Positions 47,776 to 57,739 of a stretch of DNA of 64,000 nucleotides are shown here, one piece after another. The DNA lies in assembly GCA_021234155.1 (NCBI GenBank), contig JAJEKV010000008.1:1881521-1945520 (forward strand), written 5' to 3'. Source of the DNA: Isoetes taiwanensis (taxonomy: Eukaryota > Streptophyta > Lycopodiopsida > Isoetales > Isoetaceae). Numbering within the stretch: the stretch's first letter is position 1; each line of letters begins with the position of its first letter. Both the position numbers and the translations under genes were made by a program. The notes below the pieces were generated by a model, which was given only the letters and a program-made list of their open reading frames with translations, did not search any database and had not been told where the DNA came from.

Positions 47776-49027
47776 TCAGTCATGACACCTAAGCACTCTT
47801 TCAAGACAAATATAATTGGAACCAAACCGAAGTCTGGCCAGGGATTCATGAGTGCTAGGGCCTTCCGACGCAATGACTTGTATATGGCGTAAATTGGCTT
47901 CTTTGTGATGAATTTCCTCGAGGACATGCCTTTTGAATGGGATCTTTGAACCAAGTGTCTTTGTGAAAACCAGTCCTTCAAAGAATAAGTTCGAGGGCAA
48001 TGGCATTGGCGGTGGTCGCGTGCAATCCTGGAAATTCAGACTCAACAATTCACCCGCTAATTTACAATTAGGCGCGTTGTCCATTACGACCGAAATATTC
48101 TCTTGACCCCAAAACTCTCTATCACAACCTTTGTTTTGAAAAATCAATCTCCTATGACTTGGTCGGGTTTGATTTCTACGGTTTTCAAGAATACTTCCCC
48201 GGATACGGTCATGAAATTTATAAGATGGTTCTTGTTTACATTGCTCCAACCATCGGGTCACTAGTGAGGCTGAACCTCTCGACCATTTTCCCCGCGTATT
48301 TCATCCACCATTTTGTTATTGACATGTTTGTATGAAGGCAATCTAAAAGCCGGTCCTGCTTTGGCAACTTCACGGAAGGCTTCTTTCATTGCTTTGTGCT
48401 CCAAAATATGTGGAGACAACCCTAAGCATATAAAAATGCCTCTACAACCTTCAATTCGCGTCTTCTTGATTTGCTCGATGTTAAGCACCGGTCAACCCTC
48501 ACGTTGCTTAGTCTCGTCTTTCCACTATCTCAATTGTCTCTACCATTCTTTTTTTCCCGTGCTTAACCCTCCTATCGACCCTAGTCCGCCCTCTGGTTGG
48601 TACATTGGCCGCAGGAAGGGTGGTGTAATTGATCTCTTCTTCTTGGCATGGTGAAGGTCCTTGGATATCCCTTGGCGTGTTCTTCTGCTGCTATTCTTTT
48701 TTTTAGACCCAACACTTCAAGTGCATCTTGTCGTATGTCGGCGGATGTCGTATATGTTTGCACCCCAATTTTAGGATCCCGTAAAGATGAGCTCATTATT
48801 CTTGTCACGGATCCATTTATTGACGTGTACCCACAAAATATGCATTGCCACTCATTCTGACCAAATTCCTTCACAAATCCCCACTCAGGACCTCTCTTTC
48901 GACCACCAGTATTTCGACATATAATTCTTCCACGTCTTTGTTCCAACCCGTGGGTTCCATGACAGCTAGCGATGGCGCGCACCCTAGACGATGATGCATG
49001 ACGCCGGGCGGCCGGATGTAGATGCAT
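47776..49027 (-). pseudogene. hAT transposase, N-terminal part: BED-like finger and DUF659 (decayed)
   Basis: On the minus strand from 49027: EWGFVKEFGQNEWQCIFCG, then a BED-like pattern whose His position reads Ser, and GVQTYTTSADIRQDALEVLG. DUF659 follows after a break (AKAGPAFRLPSYKHVNNKMV at about 48390). The conserved block FWGQENISVVMDNAPNCKLA then comes at about 48100. RFGSNYICLERVL at about 47830 matches the 'T-R-F-x-x-x-x-x-x-L' block. The gene starts about 1.1 kb inside the right TIR and reads inwards, the layout expected for the transposase of the giant element. Frameshifts and the lost finger residue make it inactive. The C-terminal half is at 33.9-34.8 kb. Confidence 0.82.
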
Positions 49028-49525
49028 GGCGCCCGGCTACCGATGTAGATGCATGACCAGCTGCCATCCCTGCTGCTATATCTAAAATTACTGTCTCTGC
49101 TCTGGTATGCTAAAGGGTAAAGACTCCTTAATCGTCCGAACTAAAGGCCGACGTCTATATACGTGAAGGAGCAAGCTCACTACGCATATGTTACATCAAC
49201 GTCCCGTTCGAACGTAAGGAGTGAAGGACGAGGAACCTATAGGTCTCTAAGGAACGGGTAGGAACCCAAAGGTGGAGAAAACTACGTGAAGGAGGAATCT
49301 CACTTCACAATTCCGTCGCCCCCGACGCGTAAAACCCACACCTCAAAGGGTGACCGTTTCCCAAAGGTATGTGGACTCGACACGGTAGTCAACGTTAGGC
49401 TTAATTCTAGAGCTAAACACATTTTTTCTTATATATAATATTTCACCCGCACAAAATAGACCAAGCGATTGGCCAAAAGTTTTTTCCCTTAGCAAAAGCG
49501 CCCAATATGCTTTGCAAAGTTTTTA
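49028..49525. other. Upstream region of the hAT transposase gene
   Basis: No gene. Likely leader and promoter region of the former transposase, between the BED-like exon and the subterminal motif cluster. No promoter element can be assigned with confidence. Confidence 0.45.
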
Positions 49526-50156
49526 GTTTAAACAAAAACAAATTGTTTAAACTTCTACAGCGAAGTTTCTTCAGCGTAAGTTTAAACAGGTTATTTCCTT
49601 TCTGTAGTTAAAATTTCGGCGTGGCTCTTTAAACTACGCGAAGATATTTTCAAGTAAAATGAAAGCATAGTTGATTTAAACTACGCCAAACTTTTTGGTT
49701 CGCGATAGTTTAAAACAACTGTTTAAACTTTTAAAGAAACCCGGCGTAAGTGAAATAGAAGCTCATTATGTTTTACACATGTCCATCTGTGAAGGAAACT
49801 CATGTGTGGAAGCAACGAGGGACGCGTGAGGCATTGCTTACACAACATCTTTAGGCCCCTCTAATACTTGGAATCCTCAATGCAAAAATACAGGCATGAA
49901 GCATTGAACTGCAACAACTCCTAGTGCATGCTATCTTAAAGGATAAGCCATATCATCGACTCTTGCTGCCAAAATTTACAAACTTCATAATGCAATTCTA
50001 GTCCACTGAGGCGGTATTTATCGTAATTGGCCATCACAATAATATTTAGACACACGATCGGTTAGATCGGGTTTATGATCATGTGAACCAAGAGTATAAC
50101 ATTAGCGAAAAATACGTATTACGTATAAAACGTATACAGTATTGAACCTATCCCTG
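49526..50156. promoter_or_regulatory. Right hAT subterminal motif cluster and TIR
   Basis: GTTTAAAC occurs at 49526, 49545, 49580 and 49721, with near variants (TTTAAACTACG twice). GCGTAAG and TTCGCG words match the left cluster. The TIR (50144-50156) ends at the CTCATATA duplication. Confidence 0.7.
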
Positions 50157-50164
50157 CTCATATA
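50157..50164. other. 8-bp target duplication, right copy (CTCATATA)
   Basis: Identical to 16183-16190 and directly abuts the right TIR of the giant hAT. Confidence 0.95.
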
Positions 50165-51540
50165 TGCAGATGATGTCAACCTCCTGGCCTATACTCCAGA
50201 AGACATGCAACGTCACCTGAATGCTCTTGACACTTTTTGCCGATTCACTGGCATGCGAGTTAACTTGGCCAAAACTGGGGTGCTGCTAGTTTCGTCATCC
50301 CATTAGCCAAAGCTTCCCTCATTCACTTACGAGGGACAAGATGTAGAGGTGGCTCTGATCTACAAGTACTTGGGGATCGAGTTCTCTACTACCACCCACT
50401 GGATGCTGCCATCAGGTTGCGGGTCACGGCAGGTTGGAAAGCACTATATGCCATGCAAAACAACAAATGACAAAGGCGAGTTGTATGCTTGGAGCCACCC
50501 GTCACACTTGTTTAGGGCCTTGGTTGAACCGGTCCTCCTGTATGGGGCAGAAGTGTGGGGTCCGGTGATATCCCTCACCACCTGGAATGATCTCGAGCAA
50601 GTGCAAGAAGCCTTCTTGGCATGAGCCCTTGGTGTAAAGTCCACAGTTCCATACCAGATCCTACTCCAAGAGACAGGTTTTCTACCCCTTCAACGGGCTG
50701 CATTGGAACGCCATATTATTTACTTCCAGAAGGTGGTCGCTATGGGTGATACACGTCTGCCCAACCTTGCTTTGGCCATAGCAATGGGTCCCCAATGCCT
50801 TAAAGCCTGCTGGAAGGACAAGCAACCTCAGTGATTCTCACGTTGGGGGGTACAAGCAAACAGATGCGTACAGGTACGGACAAAGAAGGATCACAATGCA
50901 CTAAAGTTGTACCTAGATGCTACTTTCTTTTGGCAAGCTTTGGCATCACGGATGCTCGACGACGACATTGTCGGCACACTATCGACACAAGTCAATCCTA
51001 GGCTCACGAGGCCCACACCAGTATTGTACACCCATTTGCCCATGAAGAAGCGCAGACTTATAGCTTCCATTCGCGACGAGGGTGCAAATCGTCTCGCATT
51101 GAGACGGGCGTTGGACTCGAAGCACGGAGGAGAGGCTTTGTCAATGCTGCCACCAGGGCGCCATTGAAGATGAATGTCATGCCCTCCAGATTTGCCCAGC
51201 GTTTGCCCATATCCGAGCACGGTATGTTCGATTACTAGTGACTGGCCAGCCATTGCATGAGTTATTGAATACGACGTCCGTGGGCTTGTTGGGGTCATAC
51301 CTCCGGGGAGGTTATGGATGCCCGGACTTCGGTTTATTGTCCCCCTCGACGATTTGAATTGTCCTATACAATTGTATAGTGTACCAGCATATTTATTACC
51401 TGCTAAGGTTTTTCCCTCGAAAACCCTTCGGGGCGGGGTATCATGACAGTAATACGCTTGCTGCTGTCTTTTTGTTTGGGTACCATAGGACAATTGATCT
51501 CCGTGGACGATAAAAAATCTATTCTATTCTATTCTATTCT
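50157..51540 (+). pseudogene. LINE-B 3' half, part 2: RT from the catalytic D-D to the 3' tail
   Basis: After the second CTCATATA the frame gives Y-A-D-D-V-N-L-L-A, completing the RT active-site motif begun before the hAT. MRVNLAKTGVLLVSSS and YKYLGIEF follow, then a TAG stop (50304-50306) and further frames (EPVLLYGAEVWGPV; LLQETGFLPLQRAALERHII). The element ends with a TATTC microsatellite (about 51520-51537) in place of poly(A). The C-terminal domain resembles those of APE-type LINEs. Confidence 0.85.
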
Positions 51541-51767
51541 TATTGTCTTCTTCTTTTGCTCATCTCCATCATCCCCCTCATCATCGTCCTGGCATTCCAG
51601 AAGAATATATCTGCACAGTTTCTCGAAGGTCTTCCACTTGTCCGAGGGAGCCCTGTTTCCTTTAGGCCACTGAGGACAACCCAATGCCTTCCACGGTTGC
51701 TGATCGTGTATGATATGGTCAGGATACAGGCTGTAATGAATAAATGATTCTATGTCAGAACAATTAT
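51541..51767 (-). other. Short open frame, minus strand, unrecognised
   Basis: The minus strand is open over about 58 codons with protein-like content (QPWKALGCPQWPKGNRAPSD, then an Asp/Glu-rich end). It begins right after the LINE-B tail, at the inferred inversion junction. No family assigned. Confidence 0.35.
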
Positions 51768-52160
51768 CACTACATGAGGATGGGGGGGTATAGTGTCAAC
51801 CCTTGTGACAAGCCACAGGTCCAGTGACAACTTTGTGTCGAATGCTATTATCTTGACACAAAGTGCTTGTTTTATGCCAAAATTGTGTCGAGTGCATAGC
51901 GTCAAATATTTCGTCAAAAGAATGATGTCCTTTTTGTCAACTTTTTCGCGCAACTTAAGTAGGTTATTGCAACAACTTTTGAACAATATTATAGCAAAGT
52001 TGTGGCAACCTTTTCTTAAGACGTATGACAAAATGTTATCCAAAATTTCATCTAATATTTTGACGGAATTTTGAGTCAATTTTATATTGCAATTTGAGGT
52101 GGTTGTTGCAACAAAATTTAGGCAATATTATAACTAAGTCACTACAACATTTGCCTAATA
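51768..52160. mobile_element. CACTA-like terminus with subterminal repeats
   Basis: CACTACATGAGGATGG at 51768 looks like a CACTA terminal repeat, preceded by TAT as a possible 3-bp duplication. The following 370 bases hold repeated TTGTGTCGA, GTTGCAACA and GTTGTGGCAAC words, typical of CACTA subterminal regions. I could not find the opposite end, so the element extent is unknown. Confidence 0.5.
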
Positions 52161-52390
52161 CTTTTATACATCATTAGAGATATACAATTGCACCAAAGAA
52201 TATTACTTCGAAGAATCCAAGAATGATTTGGATACCCGAACAATAGTCAGTTGGAGGGAAAGATAACGGTGAAGGGTACTTGGCAACATGAAGGAGCAAA
52301 GTGATCAGGAAGATAATGCAATGCTCAACATCAAATGATCTAATACCATGATAGTTATAGCAATAAGATTGACAATGCTGATTAATCATA

Positions 52391-52927
52391 TCACACATCA
52401 ATTTGCTCACTTAGATCATGCTCAATGTCCTCCACTTCATCATCATCTAGATATAGACGAAGAGCCAAACCCCTAATTGCTTCAGAATGATCATGCATAT
52501 GTCCAGCAATTTCTTCATCTTCAATATAATCCTCATCATGACCATGAATATGGATTGGCGAATTGATTGGAGATCGAAGCACATAAGTTGCTTCTTTATC
52601 AACTTCCTCTCTTTGTGAAAGTGCCAACGGTGATTCTAAAGGAACATGTTCATCAGTATCATCCTCAAGCAGATCTTCTCCCAAATATGCACTCTCCTCT
52701 TCAATGTTCATAACAATATCTGCCAGTTCTCCATCTTCTGCAGCATGCAATAATGAGTCATCATCAACATCATTAGCGATACCCATAACACCCTCACCAC
52801 CACCACCACCATCATCAAAGTCATCATCAGCAGCAGCATCAACATGAACGCCGTCGCTGCTACCGCAACCACCGCCATCAAAATCATCATCAACCTCAAT
52901 ATGAATATCATGGGAGAGCTCTTCCAT
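52391..52927 (-). CDS. Acidic hypothetical protein, partial
   Basis: A 178-codon minus-strand frame starting MEELSHDIHIEVDDDFDGGG. It is very rich in Asp, Glu and Gly with several His, and ends DEVEDIEHDLSEQIDV. An upstream frame (53129-52935) contains MEDWKHIGYLWRWLSLMRPD and may be a preceding exon. No known domain. It lies between the CACTA-like terminus and the Helitron 2 5' junction and may be element cargo. Confidence 0.4.
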   Translation of the reverse strand: MEELSHDIHIEVDDDFDGGGCGSSDGVHVDAAADDDFDDGGGGGEGVMGIANDVDDDSLLHAAEDGELADIVMNIEEESAYLGEDLLEDDTDEHVPLESPLALSQREEVDKEATYVLRSPINSPIHIHGHDEDYIEDEEIAGHMHDHSEAIRGLALRLYLDDDEVEDIEHDLSEQIDV

Positions 52928-53129
52928 GTTATTTTCATCTATGGATATTTACATCTGGCCGCATCAAGGAAAGCCATCGCCATAGGTAGCCGATGTGCTT
53001 CCAGTCTTCCATTTTTTTAGAGCTATAGGTAGTCTGGAGTGGTTTGAAATTAACGCATACAACCAAAACATCCCGGAAGGGGGAAAGGGAACGCCGCATG
53101 CGGCGTTCCATGCGGCTGCACAGGCACAA

Positions 53130-53161
53130 TTACCAACAACTTCCCATTTTAAAAAAGAAGA
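53130..53161 (-). mobile_element. Helitron 2, probable 5' terminus
   Basis: On the minus strand LINE-B stops at ...CTGCGCA and is followed by TCTTCTTTTTTAAAATGGG. This is a TC start preceded by host A, as required for a Helitron 5' end. The LINE sequence that should follow (TACTAATTAAGG) is found after the CTAG at 15846. The TCTT start also matches Helitron 1. Confidence 0.7.
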
Positions 53162-55223
53162 TGCGCAGAGTGAAGATATGATCAATGGTGGAATGCCTAG
53201 GCCGAAAGCCTGCTTGTGTGAGAGCTCGCACATCTGCCTCTTCTACCCATATTGTCAGCCGCTGCTCAAGGATGCCAGCCAATAGTTTTGCAAAGAGAAA
53301 GCTGACTATAATAGTGTGGTAGTTGGCTGGGCATTGAGGGTCCCCTACCTTGTATATGGGCACAACTCTACTAGTGGTCCACTGCGGAGGGAAGCCTTCT
53401 TGCAATGCTTTATTGAATAGTGTCGTGAGGATAGGCACCAGTGGAGGTCCAACCCATTTAAGAAGTTCCGCCTGCATACCATCTAAATATGCTACCTTCC
53501 CATTAGCTAGGTGTTGCAGGCCCATGATGACATCCCCCCTCAGCCAATGACTAGAGCCGTGCCCGCCTCTGTGGAGGTACCGGTGCGACTCGAGCCGGAT
53601 CGTAAAACTGTTGCAAAATCTTTGCACCCATTGCTCCGAGGTGATGTTCCCTGTGGGCTGTATATCTTTGCTCAATACCTTTCTCCAGAATGTCTTGGGA
53701 TGCCGATCTAGGAGACTGAATATCTATTGCTGGTGCTCTACGAGGTATCTGGCTTTCTTGTTCTTGAGGAAGGAGCGGTATTGACTGATGGCCTGTGGGT
53801 GGGAGGTGGGATCAATGACTTGTCGGAGTTCGCGTTTGACCTCCCGGCACTCATCATCGAATCATCTGTTGCGAGGGAAGGTGGTACCACCGGAGGTTCT
53901 CCGTGAGTGGCCTCTCCCAAAGCATCTTTCATTTTGTCGAAATAGATGAGTCACCAAAACCATTCTTCTTCGGTGTGGGGAGTTGTAGTAGTCCCGCCAG
54001 ATCATGCTCAAGCATTTGGGCATAGGTCCCTGCACAGTCGTAGTCCAGGCGCAACCAGGGCACTTGGGGTGTTGAGACAATGGATGCACGGGGAGCCTGC
54101 CAATGTATATGCACGAACAGGGAGTGGTGGTCTGAGTCCACTTCCCTGCGTCCCGGTATGTCGTGGAAAAATAGGTAACCCGGTGCGCATCCTGCTCCTC
54201 AACCAAAGACGTAATCCACCACACTAGAGCCGCCCCCTGGTTCTCCTATCTACAAGTGCAGTGGGTGGAAAATGGCCATTGTGCCAACCCATTACAAATA
54301 ACCAGGTCAAAGATACTACCCAGCAACAACAACTGCCTGCCATAGCGTGAAATATGGTTGTCATCTGATATCCTTGACCAAGCCACCTCTGCGCGGTTCA
54401 ACTCAAGACGTCCTCTGCCATGTGCTCAAATTTCGGGACCTGTTCGGCTCCTGTGCTGGCATTAAAGTCTCCAAGCAACATGACCTTACCCAACTGTTTG
54501 TGCTGTTGTATGTCATCATATAGATCGACATAGGGCTCCAATCTATCCACACCCGAATGCGTGTTATAAAAGTTGCTCTCGGCATGTGGAAAGTAGCATG
54601 CCGCTATTCTAAGAGGATGTTTACCGCTCATCGGCATGTTGCACGCACCCACAAGTAGCGATTGTACAATACTGCTTTTATGCAAAATGGCCGATCGCCC
54701 CAAGGTTGCACGATAGTAGGGCAACTCCCCACGCCTCACTTGCACATTACTTTCGTTGAACACCGGTGAAATGCTGATGGCCCGAGGTTCGGCAGCTTTG
54801 AAGCCTTGCATGTTCCCATGTTTCCATGAGAAAAATGAGATCCATATCTGGTGCAATAGAGTTGAGACTCTCCCCTTTCCCCCAAGGCAAGACCCGGTAG
54901 TTCCAAGATACCATCCGGAGGCACAGTTCCTATTTGTTGGCATTTGATGTAGACGCACGATGATTTGTTCTTGTTGTAAGGGGAAAGTGCATGCGGTGCA
55001 CGAGTAGCGATTCTTGGGGGCCAGGGGCAGGGAGGTGCGAACGGGAGGTGCGTGGGGTAGGAGTGGCAGCAGTAGTAGGAGTGGCAATGGTGGGATGCTT
55101 TGTAGCAGCTTGGCGCATTGCCTCGGTGACTTCAGCGAGCCACCGGCCTAAAATGTGAAGCTTGTCTCCGGACCAATCCTGCGGCGTCCCCCTCGGCCCG
55201 GGCGTCCCCGACTTGAGCACCAT
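53162..55223 (-). pseudogene. LINE-B 5' half: ORF2 endonuclease and N-terminal reverse transcriptase
   Basis: On the minus strand the APE-type endonuclease region comes first (RIAACYFPHAESNFYNTHSG; KVMLLGDFNAST at about 54450). After a decayed linker comes the start of the RT: LQHLANGKVAYLDGMQAELL, PPQWTTSRVVPIYKVGD, then TQAGFRPRHSTIDHIFTLR. The frame stops at L-R-I, where Helitron sequence begins at 53161. The next residues in the family (L-I-K-D...) open the plus-strand half at 15847, and the codon phase matches. Frameshifts separate the endonuclease and RT frames, so the copy is dead. Confidence 0.85.
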
Positions 55224-56540
55224 TTATTGCCGACCGGGACTCTGTTGCATCCGAGTAAGATCCTTGTCAACATACAGAGTAGTCTTCTTCAATTGCCTAC
55301 TTTGACGCAAAATTGCCTCACGCTTTTCGGTTTAATGCGAACCGTGAAGGTGACAGCGTGGGCAATGGCGTGCGTTGAGCCCCAAAGGCGGCTTGCTCGA
55401 ACAATGTAGACCGTAGTGCGAAATGTCATCATCGAGGTAGGATCGATCCCGATGCACTTGGTGAGATCCTCTCCCGCTTCCTCTCGAGTCCATGCACCAC
55501 CACATTATGACGCCGCCGCCCCGCTCTTGCTACTCACCGAGTCGGGGCAACATTGGCTGTCCCAACAAGTGATGCCTGTTGTCTGGAGTGTGTGGGCTGC
55601 TCCGCGCCAAAGAAGGGGCAGTGTGGTGTTCGAGATGGGGTAGGTGTTGTTTGGCTGCTTGGTTGGTGACTTGCGGGTTGTTGAGCATGTGAATGTGTCT
55701 GGCTCCATGTTGCGGCCTCTGCTGCCTAGAGTCGAGAGCCTAACTCCTGTAAAATTTCTGTTGTCTGCCCAACTCATTCGTGCATTGCCGCAATTATTCA
55801 TGGACCTCGGCATGGAGGCCCCTACCTTCTGAGCAACGGTTGCCCAGAGCTCTTGTATCTCCCCGATCTTGTATCTCAGCCCTACTCAGAGGGTTCTTAG
55901 CTCATGCCGGCCCGCTTCGGGGCTCCGGGACGTTAGGTATTATGGTCGCAGACCCCTCAGCTTTTGACTTGACGCGAGAGATGGTTGCCACTATATCCTG
56001 CTCAACACACTGTCTGTCCTGTGCCATGGTCTCTATGGTGTTGAGGAGGGAGTCCACGCGAGCTCTAGGTCAGCAAGACTCTGCTTCTCGTATTGCCTCT
56101 CAAAGTGTGCCCAACGAAGCACGTCTTCTAACTGCTGCATGCGGGTCTCCATCTCTGCAATCCGTTGCCGTTCCACTGCCAACTGTCTTTTGAGCACGTT
56201 GGACGTTGAAGATTGGATCTCTTCTGCCAGTCCTCAAGGTTCTGTTGCTCTCAATTCGCTCCTCCATTCGTTTCAAGGCTTTCTTCTGTGCCTGCTCTTG
56301 GTGCATTGTCGGGCCTGGGCAGCCTTCATCTGTCTCCCGGGTCGATCTCATAAATTGGGCCTTCGCCTGGGCCTCCTTCCTCATGGAAGAAGTTTCTCCC
56401 TTGGCCCTGTTATTTGGTCGGGCCATTTTCGCGGCGGTCCCTCCCCCTGGTTCTCCTAGGCGGGCTGGGGCTAGAGCTGGGGGATGTCTCCCTCCAAGTG
56501 GGGGTCTGGGCAATATATGGGGCTACATAGGTGGCCATGG
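55224..56540 (-). pseudogene. LINE-B 5' region with ORF1-like coiled-coil protein
   Basis: The minus strand from a Met near 56533 encodes a Pro/Arg-rich start. A strongly charged helix follows (EAQAKAQFMRSTRETDEG, HQEQAQKKALKRMEERIESN), which is likely a coiled coil as in LINE ORF1 proteins. Later frames (55813-55505, 55223-54930) are broken. No RRM or zinc knuckle could be identified. The position upstream of ORF2 supports the assignment. Confidence 0.55.
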
Positions 56541-57403
56541 GGTATGAAAGGTGAAGAGAATCTATAGAGGTGAGAACTTTAAATTATAATGGGGATGAAT
56601 CAAGAAGATGATCATAAACTCAAAGACAAGTGCAATTATGAATACACTAGAAAAGTTCTTCTTCAATCAATGCTTCACTTTGGTTTATATTTTAGAACCA
56701 TTGAACAAATAAGTTAAGCATTATTCATTGTCTTCGAGAGCCCAAGCTCATTATACATAGAAAACCCGACTTCAACCTCGATCCGACACCCAGCTCAACA
56801 AACTCATCTATTCTCCCTCCTTTTATCTTAGTTCCGACGGTGTAGGTGTGTGCCAGCAGCTCGGCAAGGCGTGAACTCCGGCCTTACTATTTTTTCTTCA
56901 CTACCAACTAAATATCCCACATGCATGTTTTCGTTTTCGAGCTCTTCAAACAATATCCCACATGCACATTGATGTTTCCTGAACATGAACCATTGAAGCT
57001 CAATTTTAAACATATAATTTATGACTTCGACTTCACCTTATGAAAATACTTGCAACCCTAAGAATAATCTTCCCTTGTTGATTAGGACTTCTAGATCTTG
57101 TGATGATTCAACCCAAGTACAACTCTGAATGCTTCCACAGTCTTCAACATACCTTATAACATGACAATAACATCAACGTTAAAGAGCTAAAGGGCTATTA
57201 AGAATTAAGAAATGGCTAAAAATATAACGATGCCCCTCCGGTTGGCACGGGGTTTGGGGAAGGGGGAGAGGTTCGATTGCCTTGTTAGAATTCTTTTGGG
57301 GTGGGCTTGGCTCGAAGAAGCTTTTGGAATAGGATGGAATGGGCTTGAACATAAGAAAGAAGCAAACAGTGACTCACTCCGCGTATTTTGAGTCGCCTTG
57401 GCT
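56541..57403. other. No supported gene
   Basis: AT-rich sequence past the LINE-B 5' end, with only short frames. Confidence 0.5.
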
Positions 57404-57595
57404 AGAGAGAGGAAGTGGTCCAGGACTAGAGAGATCCCGAGGTAGCTAGGAAGTGTGGTGAGAGAGGAAGTGGTCCAGGGCTAGAGAGACTATAAGGTAG
57501 CCAGGAAGTTGAAAATGGAGGAAGTTGGTAGGGCTAGAGAGACCAGAAGGTAGCTAGGTAGTTGGAAATGGAGTGGGGCTAGAGAGAGAAAGTGG
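57404..57595. repeat. Minisatellite of GGGCTAGAGAGA / AGGTAGCTAGGAAGT
   Basis: Four variable units of 45-60 bases containing CTAGAGAGAC, GGTAGCTAGGAAGT and GGAAGTGGTCCAGG words. Confidence 0.85.
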
Positions 57596-57739
57596 AGATC
57601 CAGGCGAAGGGCACGGAGTCCTTATCGAACCAATATGATCTCATTCTATGCAAAGGAGGCCTCCTGGGAAAAATGGATTGAGATCTGGGCTCTCTGGACT
57701 AGAGGCAAGCTTAAGGATAGCAATAGAAATTGCCACTGT

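Larger units (their letters stand above)
16191..50156. mobile_element. Giant (34-kb) hAT-superfamily element with nested insertions
   Basis: The ends are CAGGGATAGGTTC (16191-16203) and its exact reverse complement (50144-50156). Similarity then continues loosely through TATACG words. Both sides carry the same 8-bp duplication, CTCATATA. TIRs beginning CAGGG with 8-bp duplications are characteristic of hAT elements. The interior contains minus-strand hAT transposase pieces with the N-terminal part near the right TIR and the dimerisation domain at 34.2 kb. The length is far above that of usual hATs (a few kb). Part is explained by later insertions, such as the 5.9-kb Harbinger. Whether the remaining cargo was carried in or accumulated after insertion is not resolved. 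Confidence 0.92.

Noticed and set aside
16191-50156. Interpretation of the 34-kb insert as a virus or giant-virus integration
   Set aside because: The ends, the 8-bp duplication and the internal transposase are those of a hAT element, and no capsid, polymerase or packaging gene is visible.
15847-56540. LINE twin priming as the cause of the two opposite LINE-B halves
   Set aside because: Twin priming places the inverted 5' part immediately upstream of the 3' part. Here it lies beyond the 3' end, and both breakpoints carry Helitron end signatures.
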